Notes under the pieces: model-generated | What the model saw: the letters and a program-made list of their open reading frames with translations, nothing else | Told to the model about the DNA's origin: nothing | Databases searched by the model: none | In this document: one piece after another, positions 8,982-17,685 of the stretch | Numbering within the stretch: the first letter of the stretch is position 1 | Layout: the number at the start of each line of letters is the position of its first letter | NCBI RefSeq assembly: GCF_000621145.1 | Contig: NZ_JHZB01000025.1 | Location: 1 to 58,658 of the forward strand | Direction: 5' to 3' | Length of the DNA: 58,658 bases | From: Desulfobulbus elongatus DSM 2908 | GTDB lineage: Bacteria > Desulfobacterota > Desulfobulbia > Desulfobulbales > Desulfobulbaceae | Translations under genes and position numbers: made by a program

Positions 8982-9622
8982 TGGCGCTGATCGACCTGAT
9001 CAAGGCCAGGGTCAAGGACGACTCCGGTCGCCTCACCGACCAGGCCGATTACCTGCCGGCGGTGGATGCCGCCCTGGAACAGTACGGCCAGGACCGGCCC
9101 CGGCGCATGGTGGCGGACCTGGCCGGCTCAGGCACGGCGGACATCGACCTGCCCGTGGACTGGGAGCCCGAACTGTCGCGGATGGTGGCGGTGGAGTGGC
9201 CGGTCGGCCTGGTGCCGGCCGCCATGCTGGCCCCCTGCGAGTGGGAGATATACCAGGCGCCCGGCGGCGAGGTGCTGCGGCTGCGCACCGCGAGCGTGCC
9301 GGGCGTGGATGATCCGGTACGGATCACCTATACCCTGCCCCGGACCGAGCAGCAGATCGCGCGCGGCGACATCGACGCGGTGGCTAACCTCGGGGCCTCG
9401 ATGTGCTGCGAAACCCTGGCAAGCCTGTTCGCGCAGACCTCGGACCCGCTGATCGGAGCGGACGTGGTCAACTACCGCACCAAGTCGGCCGAGTTCGCGG
9501 CCCGGGCGAAACGGTTCCGGCAACTGTACCACGATCATTTCAACCTGGGCGACGACGGCGGCCCGGCGGCGGCCATGGTCACGGCCCAGCCGCCCCCGTG
9601 GCGAGGCCGGCTGACGCATTGA
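8981..9622 (+). CDS. head-tail connector (gp6-like adaptor)
   Basis: This 213-residue protein starts at ATG 8981, overlapping the previous TAA. The N-terminal part (LIKARVKDDSGRLTDQADY, then AVDAALEQYG) and length suit the head-tail adaptor that docks beneath the portal in many tailed phages. Position between the head and tail modules supports this. The C-terminus is a Pro/Gly-rich tail. The call relies on gene order and overall resemblance rather than a catalytic motif. Confidence 0.6.
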   Translation: MALIDLIKARVKDDSGRLTDQADYLPAVDAALEQYGQDRPRRMVADLAGSGTADIDLPVDWEPELSRMVAVEWPVGLVPAAMLAPCEWEIYQAPGGEVLRLRTASVPGVDDPVRITYTLPRTEQQIARGDIDAVANLGASMCCETLASLFAQTSDPLIGADVVNYRTKSAEFAARAKRFRQLYHDHFNLGDDGGPAAAMVTAQPPPWRGRLTH

Positions 9623-9633
9623 GGGGTAAGGCC

Positions 9634-10131
9634 ATGATCGATTGCAGAATCACGACCAAGGGCGCGGCGCTCACCGGCGATCCGGCCGCCATCGTGCGCA
9701 GGAACATGCGGGCGGCCATGCACGAGGCGGTGCAGTTCGGCGTGCGCGCGGTCAAGGGCCGCACGCCCCAGGGCGTGATGGGCGCCCAGGGCGGCCTGCT
9801 GGCCTCCATCCAGGGCGAGGTGCGGGCACCGGGCGGCGACATACTGGGCATCGTCGGCACCCCCAGCATCTACGGCCCGGTGGTGGAGGCAGGGCGCAAG
9901 CCCGGCGGCAAGCTGCCGCCCAAGGGCACCATGGTGCGGTGGATCGAGGTCAAGATGGGCTTGAGCACCGAGGAAGCCAAGGGCGTCGAATACCCGGTGC
10001 GCCGGGCCATCGCCCGCAAGGGCACGGCGGGCGCGCACATGTTCGCGGAAACGCTGGACCAGGATGCGGCCGTGTTCGAGCGCATTTTCACCCGGCATGG
10101 CCTGAATATGATCAGGGAGCTGTCACGATGA
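9634..10131 (+). CDS. HK97 gp10-like / virion morphogenesis protein
   Basis: This 165-residue protein is preceded by GAGGGGTAAG. The sequence around AVKGRTPQGVMGAQGG, the loop IYGPVVEAGRKPGG, and a C-terminal stretch (residues about 120-140) like those in gp10/neck proteins indicate a head-completion or tail-joining protein. It lies in the neck module between the connector and the sheath and ends in an ATGA overlap with the next gene. Exact placement in the neck is inferred. Confidence 0.65.
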   Translation: MIDCRITTKGAALTGDPAAIVRRNMRAAMHEAVQFGVRAVKGRTPQGVMGAQGGLLASIQGEVRAPGGDILGIVGTPSIYGPVVEAGRKPGGKLPPKGTMVRWIEVKMGLSTEEAKGVEYPVRRAIARKGTAGAHMFAETLDQDAAVFERIFTRHGLNMIRELSR

Positions 10132-10691
10132 GCGACCAGGCGCTCAGGGCGGCGATACGGTCCCGGCTGCTGGCGCTGGGGGCCGGGATCGGCAAGGTGC
10201 ACGATTACGGGCGATGGGCCAACACCCCGGCCGATTTCAAAACGCTGTTCCAGGATGCGAACAGCAAGAAGATTTTCGGGTGGGAGATCAGCAGGATCGG
10301 GCTGAAGGTGAGCCAGGGCCGCACTATGCACACCCGGCGGGTGGCGCACCGGTACATGATCACCGGGTATTACGGCCTGGACGACGCCGCCGGCACCGAA
10401 AAGACGGTGGGCGCCCTGGTCGACCAGATCGTGGTGCAACTGGCCTCGGTCCGACTGCCGGGCACGGTCAACGACCTCATGCCCGCGGTCAATATCGAAA
10501 CGAGGATGTTCGGGGGCCTGCTCTGCCACGTGGCCGAGATCGTGCTGCCCGAGGTAACCGAGATCCTCGACCTGAACGAACAGCCGGCGGACGAATACCT
10601 GGAGGCGGTGGGCCTGGAATACTATCTGACGCCCGGCGACGACCAGCCCGACGCGATCGACCTGGTCACGCTCAGTCCAGAGGGAGAATAA
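10128..10691 (+). CDS. probable tail terminator / neck protein
   Basis: This 187-residue protein is translationally coupled to the preceding gene. It is mixed alpha/beta with no membrane segment. Proteins in this slot, just before the sheath, usually cap the tail tube at the neck, and the size fits. I do not recognise a named family in the sequence itself, so the role is from gene order only. Confidence 0.5.
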   Translation: MSDQALRAAIRSRLLALGAGIGKVHDYGRWANTPADFKTLFQDANSKKIFGWEISRIGLKVSQGRTMHTRRVAHRYMITGYYGLDDAAGTEKTVGALVDQIVVQLASVRLPGTVNDLMPAVNIETRMFGGLLCHVAEIVLPEVTEILDLNEQPADEYLEAVGLEYYLTPGDDQPDAIDLVTLSPEGE

Positions 10692-10693
10692 CG

Positions 10694-10981
10694 ATGGTGG
10701 GCGATGATATGGGAATACATGTGTTAGTAGCGTCCTGGGTGTCAATGAAGCCTTATTGGCTATGGGTTGTGTACGTTTGCATTCTTTTCAGTATTACGGT
10801 GGCGGCGGCAATCATTGGCATCGTGTGCGCGATAATTCAAACGGCCATCGATGAGGCTTACGAATGGGGAGGCATGCTGAAGGATGTGATCTGCCATATT
10901 GGCCATGCCAAGTATCTCAACGTTCGGCGGCGACAAGAATGGAAGAGCAGGACATTCCTCAACGAAAGGAGGGAATCATGA
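10694..10981 (+). CDS. small membrane protein, possible moron gene
   Basis: This 95-residue protein has one long or two short hydrophobic segments (about residues 18-50) and a basic C-terminal tail. Its coding sequence is clearly richer in A and T than its neighbours, with codons such as TTA, ATA and AAT that are rare elsewhere in the prophage. It interrupts the normal order neck protein - DUF2635 - sheath. These features suggest a recently gained accessory gene. It starts 2 bases after the previous stop and its end overlaps the DUF2635 start. No function can be assigned. Confidence 0.55.
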   Translation: MVGDDMGIHVLVASWVSMKPYWLWVVYVCILFSITVAAAIIGIVCAIIQTAIDEAYEWGGMLKDVICHIGHAKYLNVRRRQEWKSRTFLNERRES

Positions 10982-11163
10982 AGGTACAGGCGGCCAAGGG
11001 GCTGAAATGTCCGATGGAGGACGACCCCAGGCGATACATCACCGACGAGAAACCGGTCGCGGTGCCGGCCACGGCGTACTACCGCCGCCTGGTGGCCGAC
11101 GGGTCCCTCGTTGAGATCAACGCGGCCGCGGGCAAAGCGGCCACCACCAAGGGAGCAGAGTGA
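10978..11163 (+). CDS. DUF2635 protein (Mu gp38-like)
   Basis: This 61-residue protein sits directly before the tail sheath gene, as Mu gp38 does. The start MKVQAAKGLKCPMEDDPRRY and the later PATAYYRRLVADGSLVE match the short DUF2635 pattern. Start ATG 10978 has a strong AGGAGGGAATC site, and the stop overlaps the sheath start. The function in tail assembly is unknown. Confidence 0.75.
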   Translation: MKVQAAKGLKCPMEDDPRRYITDEKPVAVPATAYYRRLVADGSLVEINAAAGKAATTKGAE

Positions 11164-12587
11164 TGGCGTCGAAGAACATCAGCTTTGACAGCATTCCGGC
11201 GTCGATCCGCAAGCCGGGCAAGTATTTCGAGTTCAATTACAAGCTGGCGGTGCGGACCCTGCCGGCCAACGAGCAGCGGGTGCTGATCGTCGGCCAGCGG
11301 CTGGAAGCCGGATCGGTGGCGGCCCTGGTGCCGACCACGGTCTTTTCCGACGCCCAAGCCGCTGCCTGGTTCGGCACCGGCAGCATGGCACACCTGATGT
11401 GCCGGGCGGCGATCACGGCCAACGCCTACCTCGACCTGACCGTGGTGGCGCTGGACGACGGCGCCGGCGCGACGGCCACGGGCACGGTGACCATCGCCAA
11501 CGCGGCGTCGTCCGCCGGCACGCTCAAGCTGTACGTCGGCGACCGGGCGATCGAGATCGCGATCGCATCGGCCCAGACCGCCGTCGACGTGGCCGCGGCC
11601 CTGAAGGCCGAGATCGACACCTACGGCGACCTGCCGGTCACCGCCACGGTGGCCGAGGCCGTGGTGACGCTCACGGCCAGGAACAAGGGAACGGTGGGCA
11701 ACCAGATCGGCCTGGCCTACGAGCTGACCGCCGGCGCCACCACGGTGACGCTCTCCGGCGCCAGGCTCTCCGGCGGCACCCTCGATCCGGATATCGAGGA
11801 CGCACTGGCCGTGGTCTTCGCCGAGCAGTATCACGTGGTGATCACGCCGTACAACGACCAGACCGCGCTGACCGCGCTGCGCACCCACCTGGACGTCGTT
11901 TCCGGCCCTTTGGAACAGCGCGCCGCCATCGGCGTGTACGGCTACGACGGCGCCCTGGCCGGCGCCACCACCCTGGCCGGGCAGATCAACTCGGGCCGGA
12001 TCACCGGCGCCTATCTGCGCGGCACCCGCTCGCCGGCCTGGGAGCTGGCCGCGGCCTACGGGGCGGTGATCGCATTTGAGGAAGACCCGGCCCGGCCGCT
12101 CAACACCCTGGCCCTGACCGGCATCCATGCCCCGGTCATCGACCAGCGGCTGTCGCGCACCGAGCAGGAAAATTGCCTGCGCAACGGCGTGACACCCCTG
12201 GAGGTCGGCCCGGGCGAAGTGGTGCAGATCGTGCGGGCCATCACCACCTACACCCTCGACCCACAGGGGATCGCCGATATCGCCCTGCTCGACCTGACCA
12301 CGATCCGCACCCTGGATTACACGCGCAAGGCGTGCCGGGAGCGGATCAGCCTGCGATTCCCGAGGGAGAAGCTGAGCAGCCGCACGCCGGACCGGGTCCG
12401 CGCAGAGCTGCTCGACGTGCTATTTAAGATGGAGGATCTGGAATTCTTGGAGGAGGTCGCGGCGAACAAGGACGGCCTGATCGTCGAGCGCGACCTCCAG
12501 GACCCGAACCGGCTCAACGCCAAGATTCCTGTTGACGTGGTCAACGGCTTGCACGTGTTCGCCGGCCGCATCGACCTGTATCTGTAA
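11163..12587 (+). CDS. contractile tail sheath protein (Mu gpL-like)
   Basis: This 474-residue protein has the architecture of a Mu-type sheath: an N-terminal arm (FDSIPASIRKPGKYFEFN), a variable beta-rich insertion (about residues 100-210) and a conserved C-terminal region (RTLDYTRKACRERISLRFP, near residue 380, then LSSRTPDRVRAELLDV). Its presence shows the phage is a myovirus. ATG 11163 overlaps the previous stop; a GTG one codon earlier is less likely. Confidence 0.88.
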   Translation: MASKNISFDSIPASIRKPGKYFEFNYKLAVRTLPANEQRVLIVGQRLEAGSVAALVPTTVFSDAQAAAWFGTGSMAHLMCRAAITANAYLDLTVVALDDGAGATATGTVTIANAASSAGTLKLYVGDRAIEIAIASAQTAVDVAAALKAEIDTYGDLPVTATVAEAVVTLTARNKGTVGNQIGLAYELTAGATTVTLSGARLSGGTLDPDIEDALAVVFAEQYHVVITPYNDQTALTALRTHLDVVSGPLEQRAAIGVYGYDGALAGATTLAGQINSGRITGAYLRGTRSPAWELAAAYGAVIAFEEDPARPLNTLALTGIHAPVIDQRLSRTEQENCLRNGVTPLEVGPGEVVQIVRAITTYTLDPQGIADIALLDLTTIRTLDYTRKACRERISLRFPREKLSSRTPDRVRAELLDVLFKMEDLEFLEEVAANKDGLIVERDLQDPNRLNAKIPVDVVNGLHVFAGRIDLYL

Positions 12588-12617
12588 CCAGGGCTGGACC
12601 CGCAAAGGAGGCAAGCC

Positions 12618-12977
12618 ATGTCCGAGTATGTGACCAGGGTGCTGCTCGAGGTGAACGGGCAGAATATCGAGGATTTTTCCTCGGTGACCGAAGGCGAGTA
12701 CGAAACCGCCAAGCCGATCAAGCTGATGAACGCCACCGGCTTCGGCGCGACCACGCCGCGCTACCAGGTGGAGGTGGACTACGTGGTGCCGTCCGACAAG
12801 CCGGAATTCGATTTCACGGCGGTGAAAAACGGCACCCTGACCATCGACAAGATGAACGGCGTGCGTGTGACCTACACCGGCGTGTACTGCCTCAAGGTCG
12901 GCCAGACCAAGTACGAGCAGGAATCCGAGGGCACCACCCGGACCATCACCCTTGGAGCGCGGGGGATGACGCAATGA
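12618..12977 (+). CDS. tail tube protein (Mu gpM-like)
   Basis: This 119-residue protein comes immediately after the sheath with a good ribosome site (AAAGGAGG). It is small and beta-rich (VTRVLLEVNGQNIEDFSSVT, then YQVEVDYVVPSDKPEFDF), as expected for the tube subunit inside a contractile sheath. The stop overlaps the next start (ATGA). Gene order sheath-tube-chaperones supports the call strongly. Confidence 0.8.
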   Translation: MSEYVTRVLLEVNGQNIEDFSSVTEGEYETAKPIKLMNATGFGATTPRYQVEVDYVVPSDKPEFDFTAVKNGTLTIDKMNGVRVTYTGVYCLKVGQTKYEQESEGTTRTITLGARGMTQ

Positions 12978-13333
12978 GCATCGTGAAAACCGGAACCCTG
13001 CCCAAGGGGATAGAGATCGACGGAAGGGTGTATCGGGACTACGAGCTGCACGAGCAGATCGTGGCGCATGAGGTCGAGGTCATGGAGTCGGAGGACGCCG
13101 ACCGGGCGGCAAAAAGCGCCCCCTATTTCAACGTGTGCATCATGGCTAGGCGGATCCGGATGATCGGCCTCGATCGATCGGTCACCCCGGCCGAGATCAT
13201 GGTTATGTCCGTGGGCGATTTCAACCACCTGAGCTGTGCCGACAAGGAGGTGGCCGCCCAGCGGGCCACGTTTCGAGAGGAAGGCGCGGGCGGCGCGGCA
13301 GATGGAGCTGATGCTCCGCAAGCTGGGGTTTAG
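12974..13333 (+). CDS. tail assembly chaperone, upstream (gpG-like) frame
   Basis: This 119-residue protein lies between tube and tape measure, the constant position of the tail assembly chaperone pair. It ends at TAG 13331-13333. The last 30 residues (GAGGAADGADAPQAGV) are low complexity, as expected where a second frame overlaps. The overlapping downstream frame (to 13466) appears to be reached by ribosomal frameshift, giving a longer chaperone that helps load the tube protein on the tape measure. Confidence 0.75.
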   Translation: MSIVKTGTLPKGIEIDGRVYRDYELHEQIVAHEVEVMESEDADRAAKSAPYFNVCIMARRIRMIGLDRSVTPAEIMVMSVGDFNHLSCADKEVAAQRATFREEGAGGAADGADAPQAGV

Positions 13334-13466
13334 CGGCGGCGAGATCGCCGCCATGCCGGTCGGCGAGGCGCGGGGCTGGCTGGAAGCGCAGGCCGAACTG
13401 ATGCGGCCGCCGGGTAAGAGACGGAAAAAATTCAGGGTGTTGCAACAGGACAAAAACAATGGCTGA
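13302..13466 (+). CDS. tail assembly chaperone, frameshifted (GT-like) extension
   Basis: This frame is open across the overlap and ends at 13466, in a register reached from the upstream gene by a -2 (or +1) shift. Its product LMLRKLGFSGGEIAAMPVGE followed by RGWLEAQAELM resembles the short C-terminal part of Mu-like chaperone fusions. No good ribosome site precedes ATG 13302, so it is probably made as a fusion. Candidate slip points are GGC-GCG at 13283-13288 and 13292-13297, where the Ala codon GCG can re-pair with GCG two bases back. Confidence 0.65.
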   Translation: MELMLRKLGFSGGEIAAMPVGEARGWLEAQAELMRPPGKRRKKFRVLQQDKNNG

Positions 13467-15336
13467 GCGGATGCAGATCTATGTGGAGATGCTGGGACGA
13501 TCCGGCAATCTCCGCACCGAACTGAACACCGCCAAGGGCGCAGTGCGATCCTGGGGCAACGCGGTCCGCAGCGAGTTCACCGCCTTGCGCAACCTGGGCG
13601 GATCGGTCCAGGGGAAATTGGCAGCACTGGGTATCGGCTTTTCCGCAGTCAAAATCATAGGCGACTCGGCCCGGCTGGACAAGAGCCTGACCCGGACCAA
13701 ACAGACCGCCTCGGCCACCGCCGGCGAGATGGCCCTGCTGCGCCACGAACTGTTCACCATGGCGAAGCTGACCGGTCAACCGCTGGAAGAGCTGCGGGCC
13801 GCTTTCGACGCCCTGGTTCAATCCGGTCTGGACTACAAGTCAGCACTGGAAACAATCCGCGGCGTTAACATCGGCTCGGCGGTCACCGGGGCGAAATCCG
13901 AGGTGTTGAGTGGAGGGTTGACCGTCGGCGCCACGGCGTTCAATTATGATTTGTCAAAACCAGGGCTTGCTCTCGACTTGCTCGACAAGATGACTGTGGC
14001 CGGGCGGCAGGGCAATGCCGAACTAGAGAACTTGTCCGACATTTTTGCCCGCGTCGGTGTCAACGCGGCCAGCGCGGGCATGGGCTTCGAGCAGGCCCTC
14101 GCTTTTATTGAAGGGCTGTCTCTCATCGAGCGAAACCCTGAACGTCTGGCCACCTTGGCCGACAGCACTCTGCGGCTGTTCACAAACCAGAAGTATATGA
14201 AGACCGCACAGAAGGCCACGGGCGTGCGGTTTTTCGACCGGAATGGAGAACGGCGCGACGCCATGGCCATCATCGCCGACATCAAAAAACAGTATGATCG
14301 GCTGACCACAGACGCGCAGCGCGCCAACTTCATTCAGAAGGCATTCGGCGGCGCCGATCTGGATACCCAGAAAGGCATGCGCACTTTCCTACAGGGCGAT
14401 GCTCTCGACAAGGTCGGCCAATTCACCCGTGAACTTGGCAACGCCGGCGGCACCCTCGTCCGCGATCTGGACGAGGCCACGGGCAACATGGTCGACCAGG
14501 TCGGCATGCTCAAAAACGATTTGAGGGAGGCGGCGGACGGTTTCGTCAAGCCGATGAACGCCACTCTGGCCGAATGGATCAAGTGGGCGCGGCGGTCCAA
14601 GGAAGACGGAGGCGCGGGCCTATCCGGCGAGGACATGATCAAGTACGGCGCCGGCGGCGGTCTCGGTCTACTGCTGCTCGGCCGCTACGGCGGCATGGCC
14701 GCCAAGCGACTGTTCAGCGGGCCGGCCGGTCTGGCCGCCGGCGTGGTCCAGGGCAAGGCGTTCGAGCACATGGCCGGTGTCACGCCGGTGTTCGTAGTCA
14801 ATATGCGGGGGTCAGGGCTCGGCGAGAAGGTCGGCGGTCTTTCCGTGGGCACCGGCGCGGCGGGAGCGGGAGCGGCCGCATCTTCGATTGGAGCCCCCAT
14901 TCTGTTGGCCGGGGCTGCCGGAGCCGGGGTTGTCGGCACGGCTCTGTATGGTATGTGGGATTCAGTTGCGCTGACCGTCAGACAATTGTCGGGGAGCGCA
15001 CTGTCGGAGGCGGAACAGCAGCGGCTTCTCAACTACGCGGTCCTGCCGGAGGCCAGCGTGGCCGAGGCGGGCATGCATCAGGGTGCCGAGCGCCTGGCCG
15101 ACATCGGCGGCAGCCTGGCCGGCGTCGACGGCGCCGCCGAAATGTGGATGCAGAACATGGTGGCCGAGATGGTCCGCGCTGAGCGGGAACAGGTGATTGA
15201 AAACAAGATCAACATGAACATCGCCATCGATCAGAACGGCCGCGTGGTCACCAGCACAAGCGACCCGAACACCCAGGCCACGGTCAACACCTCCCGCCGG
15301 GGCACCTTCGGCGAAACCGGGGAGGCTCCGCGCTGA
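13459..15336 (+). CDS. tail tape measure protein
   Basis: This 625-residue protein follows the chaperone pair. The N-terminal half is helical (RTELNTAKGAVRSWGNAV) with the TP901-type tape measure core (LTKTKQTA-like repeat region, FARVGVNAASAGMGFEQAL, QKAFGGADLDTQKG). Two hydrophobic Gly/Ala-rich stretches occur near residues 395-420 and 460-500. The length sets a moderately short contractile tail. The start overlaps the chaperone extension stop by 8 bases. The end overlaps the next ATG. Confidence 0.88.
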   Translation: MAERMQIYVEMLGRSGNLRTELNTAKGAVRSWGNAVRSEFTALRNLGGSVQGKLAALGIGFSAVKIIGDSARLDKSLTRTKQTASATAGEMALLRHELFTMAKLTGQPLEELRAAFDALVQSGLDYKSALETIRGVNIGSAVTGAKSEVLSGGLTVGATAFNYDLSKPGLALDLLDKMTVAGRQGNAELENLSDIFARVGVNAASAGMGFEQALAFIEGLSLIERNPERLATLADSTLRLFTNQKYMKTAQKATGVRFFDRNGERRDAMAIIADIKKQYDRLTTDAQRANFIQKAFGGADLDTQKGMRTFLQGDALDKVGQFTRELGNAGGTLVRDLDEATGNMVDQVGMLKNDLREAADGFVKPMNATLAEWIKWARRSKEDGGAGLSGEDMIKYGAGGGLGLLLLGRYGGMAAKRLFSGPAGLAAGVVQGKAFEHMAGVTPVFVVNMRGSGLGEKVGGLSVGTGAAGAGAAASSIGAPILLAGAAGAGVVGTALYGMWDSVALTVRQLSGSALSEAEQQRLLNYAVLPEASVAEAGMHQGAERLADIGGSLAGVDGAAEMWMQNMVAEMVRAEREQVIENKINMNIAIDQNGRVVTSTSDPNTQATVNTSRRGTFGETGEAPR

Positions 15337-16628
15337 TGCCCGACCTCTACCCAGCCAGCATCGACGGCATCGATCTCGAAATCGAGACGGTCGGCGACGA
15401 GTTCAGCAAGGCCATCGTCAAGCACGAGTATCCGCATCGGGACGGTGCCCTCCTGGAGGACATGGGCCAGCACGCCCGCACCTGCCGGATCAAGTGCCAT
15501 TTCTGGGACGACGGCGGCGGCCATGCCACCTACGACGCCCACCAGGATCTGCTGGCCCATCTGGAAAGCAGGGAGATTGTCGAGCTGGTGCATCCCCAGC
15601 ACGGCCCGCTGCGCGGCGGCATCGAATCCGTGTCCGTGCAGCACGACGATACCGACCGGCACGCCGAGATCGAGATCGTCTTCGTCCACGGCCAGATCGA
15701 GGACACCGACGACACGGCCCACGAGGACGTGGAGGGCGCCGTCGAGTCGGCCTACATGGACAGCATCGAAGAGCAGAAGACCGAGTTCGGCGAGGACATG
15801 CTGGCCGCCATCGGCCCGGAGGCCAACGCCATCATCGGCACGGTGCTTGATCCGGCCATGGGCATCGTCGAACAATTCAACTGGGTGTCGGGCATGGCCC
15901 GTCAATACCTGCAAGGGGTGGAGTCGTTCGTCGGCCTGCTGGAGGGCACGCTCAACCAAGTGACCAACCCGGCCAACTCCCTGATATCGATCATCAGCTA
16001 CGGATCGGACCTGCCCGGGCGGGTGATCGGCGCCCTGGCCAGATGCACGGAACGCTATTCCGAGTCGATCGGCGGCAAGGATGCCGATCCGTCGCGGTAT
16101 GTCGGCTCGCTGATCGCCTGGTCCGACAACCTGACGGCCGAATCGGGCGATTTCTCCAAGACGGCCAGGATCGGCACGGCCAGCCAGGTGGCCGTGCATA
16201 CGGCCTACTGCTACAAGGCGGACGAGGAATTGCGCCGGGTCCGGCGTCGCTCCGAGGTCCGGCCGGCCTTCGATGCGAAGGGCAAATACACGCCGCCGGC
16301 ATATACGGCCGCGGACCAGCTCATGACCGAACGGGAACTGGAAAACACCCTGGCCGAGGTGCGGGTGCGTATCCAGGCGGCGGTCGGCCTGGCCCGGCAG
16401 GCCACCAGCTTGAAGCGGTCGGCCCTGCTGCTGATGCAGCACGTCGGCGAGGTGAAGATCGAGCGCGACAAACTGGCCACGGTGACAATCGACAATCCGC
16501 TGCCCCTGCACTTGATCTGCCTGCACCACGGCCTGTCCTACCGGGCCGCCGAGCGGCTGCTGGACGTCAACAGCGCAATCCGCAACCCCAACGAGGTGAG
16601 CGGCGAGGTGACCATCTATGCCGAGTGA
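15336..16628 (+). CDS. DNA circularization N-terminal domain protein (Mu gpN-like)
   Basis: This 430-residue tail/baseplate protein follows the tape measure. The N-terminal domain (LEIETVGDEFSKAIVKHEYP, then CRIKCHFWDDGGG) is the DNA-circularization N-terminal family, named after Mu gene 43/N. Despite the name, these proteins are baseplate hub or tail components. The middle and C-terminal parts are helical. It starts at ATG 15336 on the previous TGA and overlaps the next gene by 11 bases. Confidence 0.82.
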   Translation: MPDLYPASIDGIDLEIETVGDEFSKAIVKHEYPHRDGALLEDMGQHARTCRIKCHFWDDGGGHATYDAHQDLLAHLESREIVELVHPQHGPLRGGIESVSVQHDDTDRHAEIEIVFVHGQIEDTDDTAHEDVEGAVESAYMDSIEEQKTEFGEDMLAAIGPEANAIIGTVLDPAMGIVEQFNWVSGMARQYLQGVESFVGLLEGTLNQVTNPANSLISIISYGSDLPGRVIGALARCTERYSESIGGKDADPSRYVGSLIAWSDNLTAESGDFSKTARIGTASQVAVHTAYCYKADEELRRVRRRSEVRPAFDAKGKYTPPAYTAADQLMTERELENTLAEVRVRIQAAVGLARQATSLKRSALLLMQHVGEVKIERDKLATVTIDNPLPLHLICLHHGLSYRAAERLLDVNSAIRNPNEVSGEVTIYAE

Positions 16629-17685
16629 CGAGGTGAGACTCGAGGTGGCCGGCCGGCGGATCGAGCGGTTCGTCTCCTACGAGATCGGCGCCGACATCTA
16701 CGTGGCCGACGACGCCTTTTCCCTGGAGGTGGCCAGACCGGAGATCACCATCGAACCTGGTCAGAAATGTGAGCTGTATGTCAACGGCGAGCTGGAATTG
16801 ACCGGCATCGTCGACCGATGTTCGCGGCGGTTCGACAAGAACGGTTTGACCTACCGGATCGAGGGGCGAGACCTCATGGCGCTCCTCGTGGATTCCTACT
16901 GCGAGGAGTTCAAGTCGGTACAGGGCAAAAAACTCTCGGAGCTGGCTGAAATGCTGCTGGCCACGGTGCCGTTCATCAACCGCAAGACCATCGAGTATCA
17001 GGAGGACGTGGTCGGCAAACTCAAGGGCAAGAAAAAGACCGTGGACGATCCCCTGGTCGGCTACATGGACACCCCACAAAAGATCAGCCAGATCGAGCCG
17101 GGCATGACCGTGTTCGAGGTGCTTAAGAACTATGCCGCCAGCCGCGGACTGATGTTCTGGGCCAAGCCGGACGGCACCTTCGTGTTCGGACGGCCCAAGG
17201 TCGAGGGTGAGGCGGTGTACGAGCTGGCCAACCTCCTGAGCGGCCGGGGCAACAACATCATCGATGGCGAGGAAATCGACGACATCAGCCAGCGGTATTC
17301 CAAAGTGGTGGTGATCGGCCAACAGCAGGGCAGCGACGACCTGGAGGACGCAGCCGCCGTCAACACCCGCGCCGAGGCCGTTGACGAGACCTTTCCTTTT
17401 TACAAGCCCTACGTGACCACGGACAACAACGACGCCCAGAGTCCGGCGCTGCACGCCCGTTTCATCATGGAGCAACAGCGCCACGAGGGCTATCAGTTGA
17501 TGTACACGGTGCAGGGACACAGCCAGCGCGGCCGGAACTGGCAGATCAACGAGCTGTGCGGGGTGCGCGACGAGGATCTCGGCGTGGACGAGGTATTGCT
17601 GGTCTATGCCCGGACCTTTTCCCGGTCGAAGACCGGCGGCACCACCACCAAGCTGCGGCTGGGCAAGCCGGGGGTGGTGGTGTGA
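16618..17685 (+). CDS. baseplate hub protein (Mu gpP / gp44-like)
   Basis: This 355-residue protein has the order and length of Mu gp44/P, related to P2 gpD and T4 gp27. It opens with a beta-rich domain (VRLEVAGRRIERFVSYEIG) and has the typical LTYRIEGRDLMALLVDS early in the chain. It forms the trimeric ring that carries the spike. It lies inside the standard order N-P-gp45-gp46-gp47-gp48 and its end overlaps the spike start (GTGA). Confidence 0.85.
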   Translation: MPSDEVRLEVAGRRIERFVSYEIGADIYVADDAFSLEVARPEITIEPGQKCELYVNGELELTGIVDRCSRRFDKNGLTYRIEGRDLMALLVDSYCEEFKSVQGKKLSELAEMLLATVPFINRKTIEYQEDVVGKLKGKKKTVDDPLVGYMDTPQKISQIEPGMTVFEVLKNYAASRGLMFWAKPDGTFVFGRPKVEGEAVYELANLLSGRGNNIIDGEEIDDISQRYSKVVVIGQQQGSDDLEDAAAVNTRAEAVDETFPFYKPYVTTDNNDAQSPALHARFIMEQQRHEGYQLMYTVQGHSQRGRNWQINELCGVRDEDLGVDEVLLVYARTFSRSKTGGTTTKLRLGKPGVVV

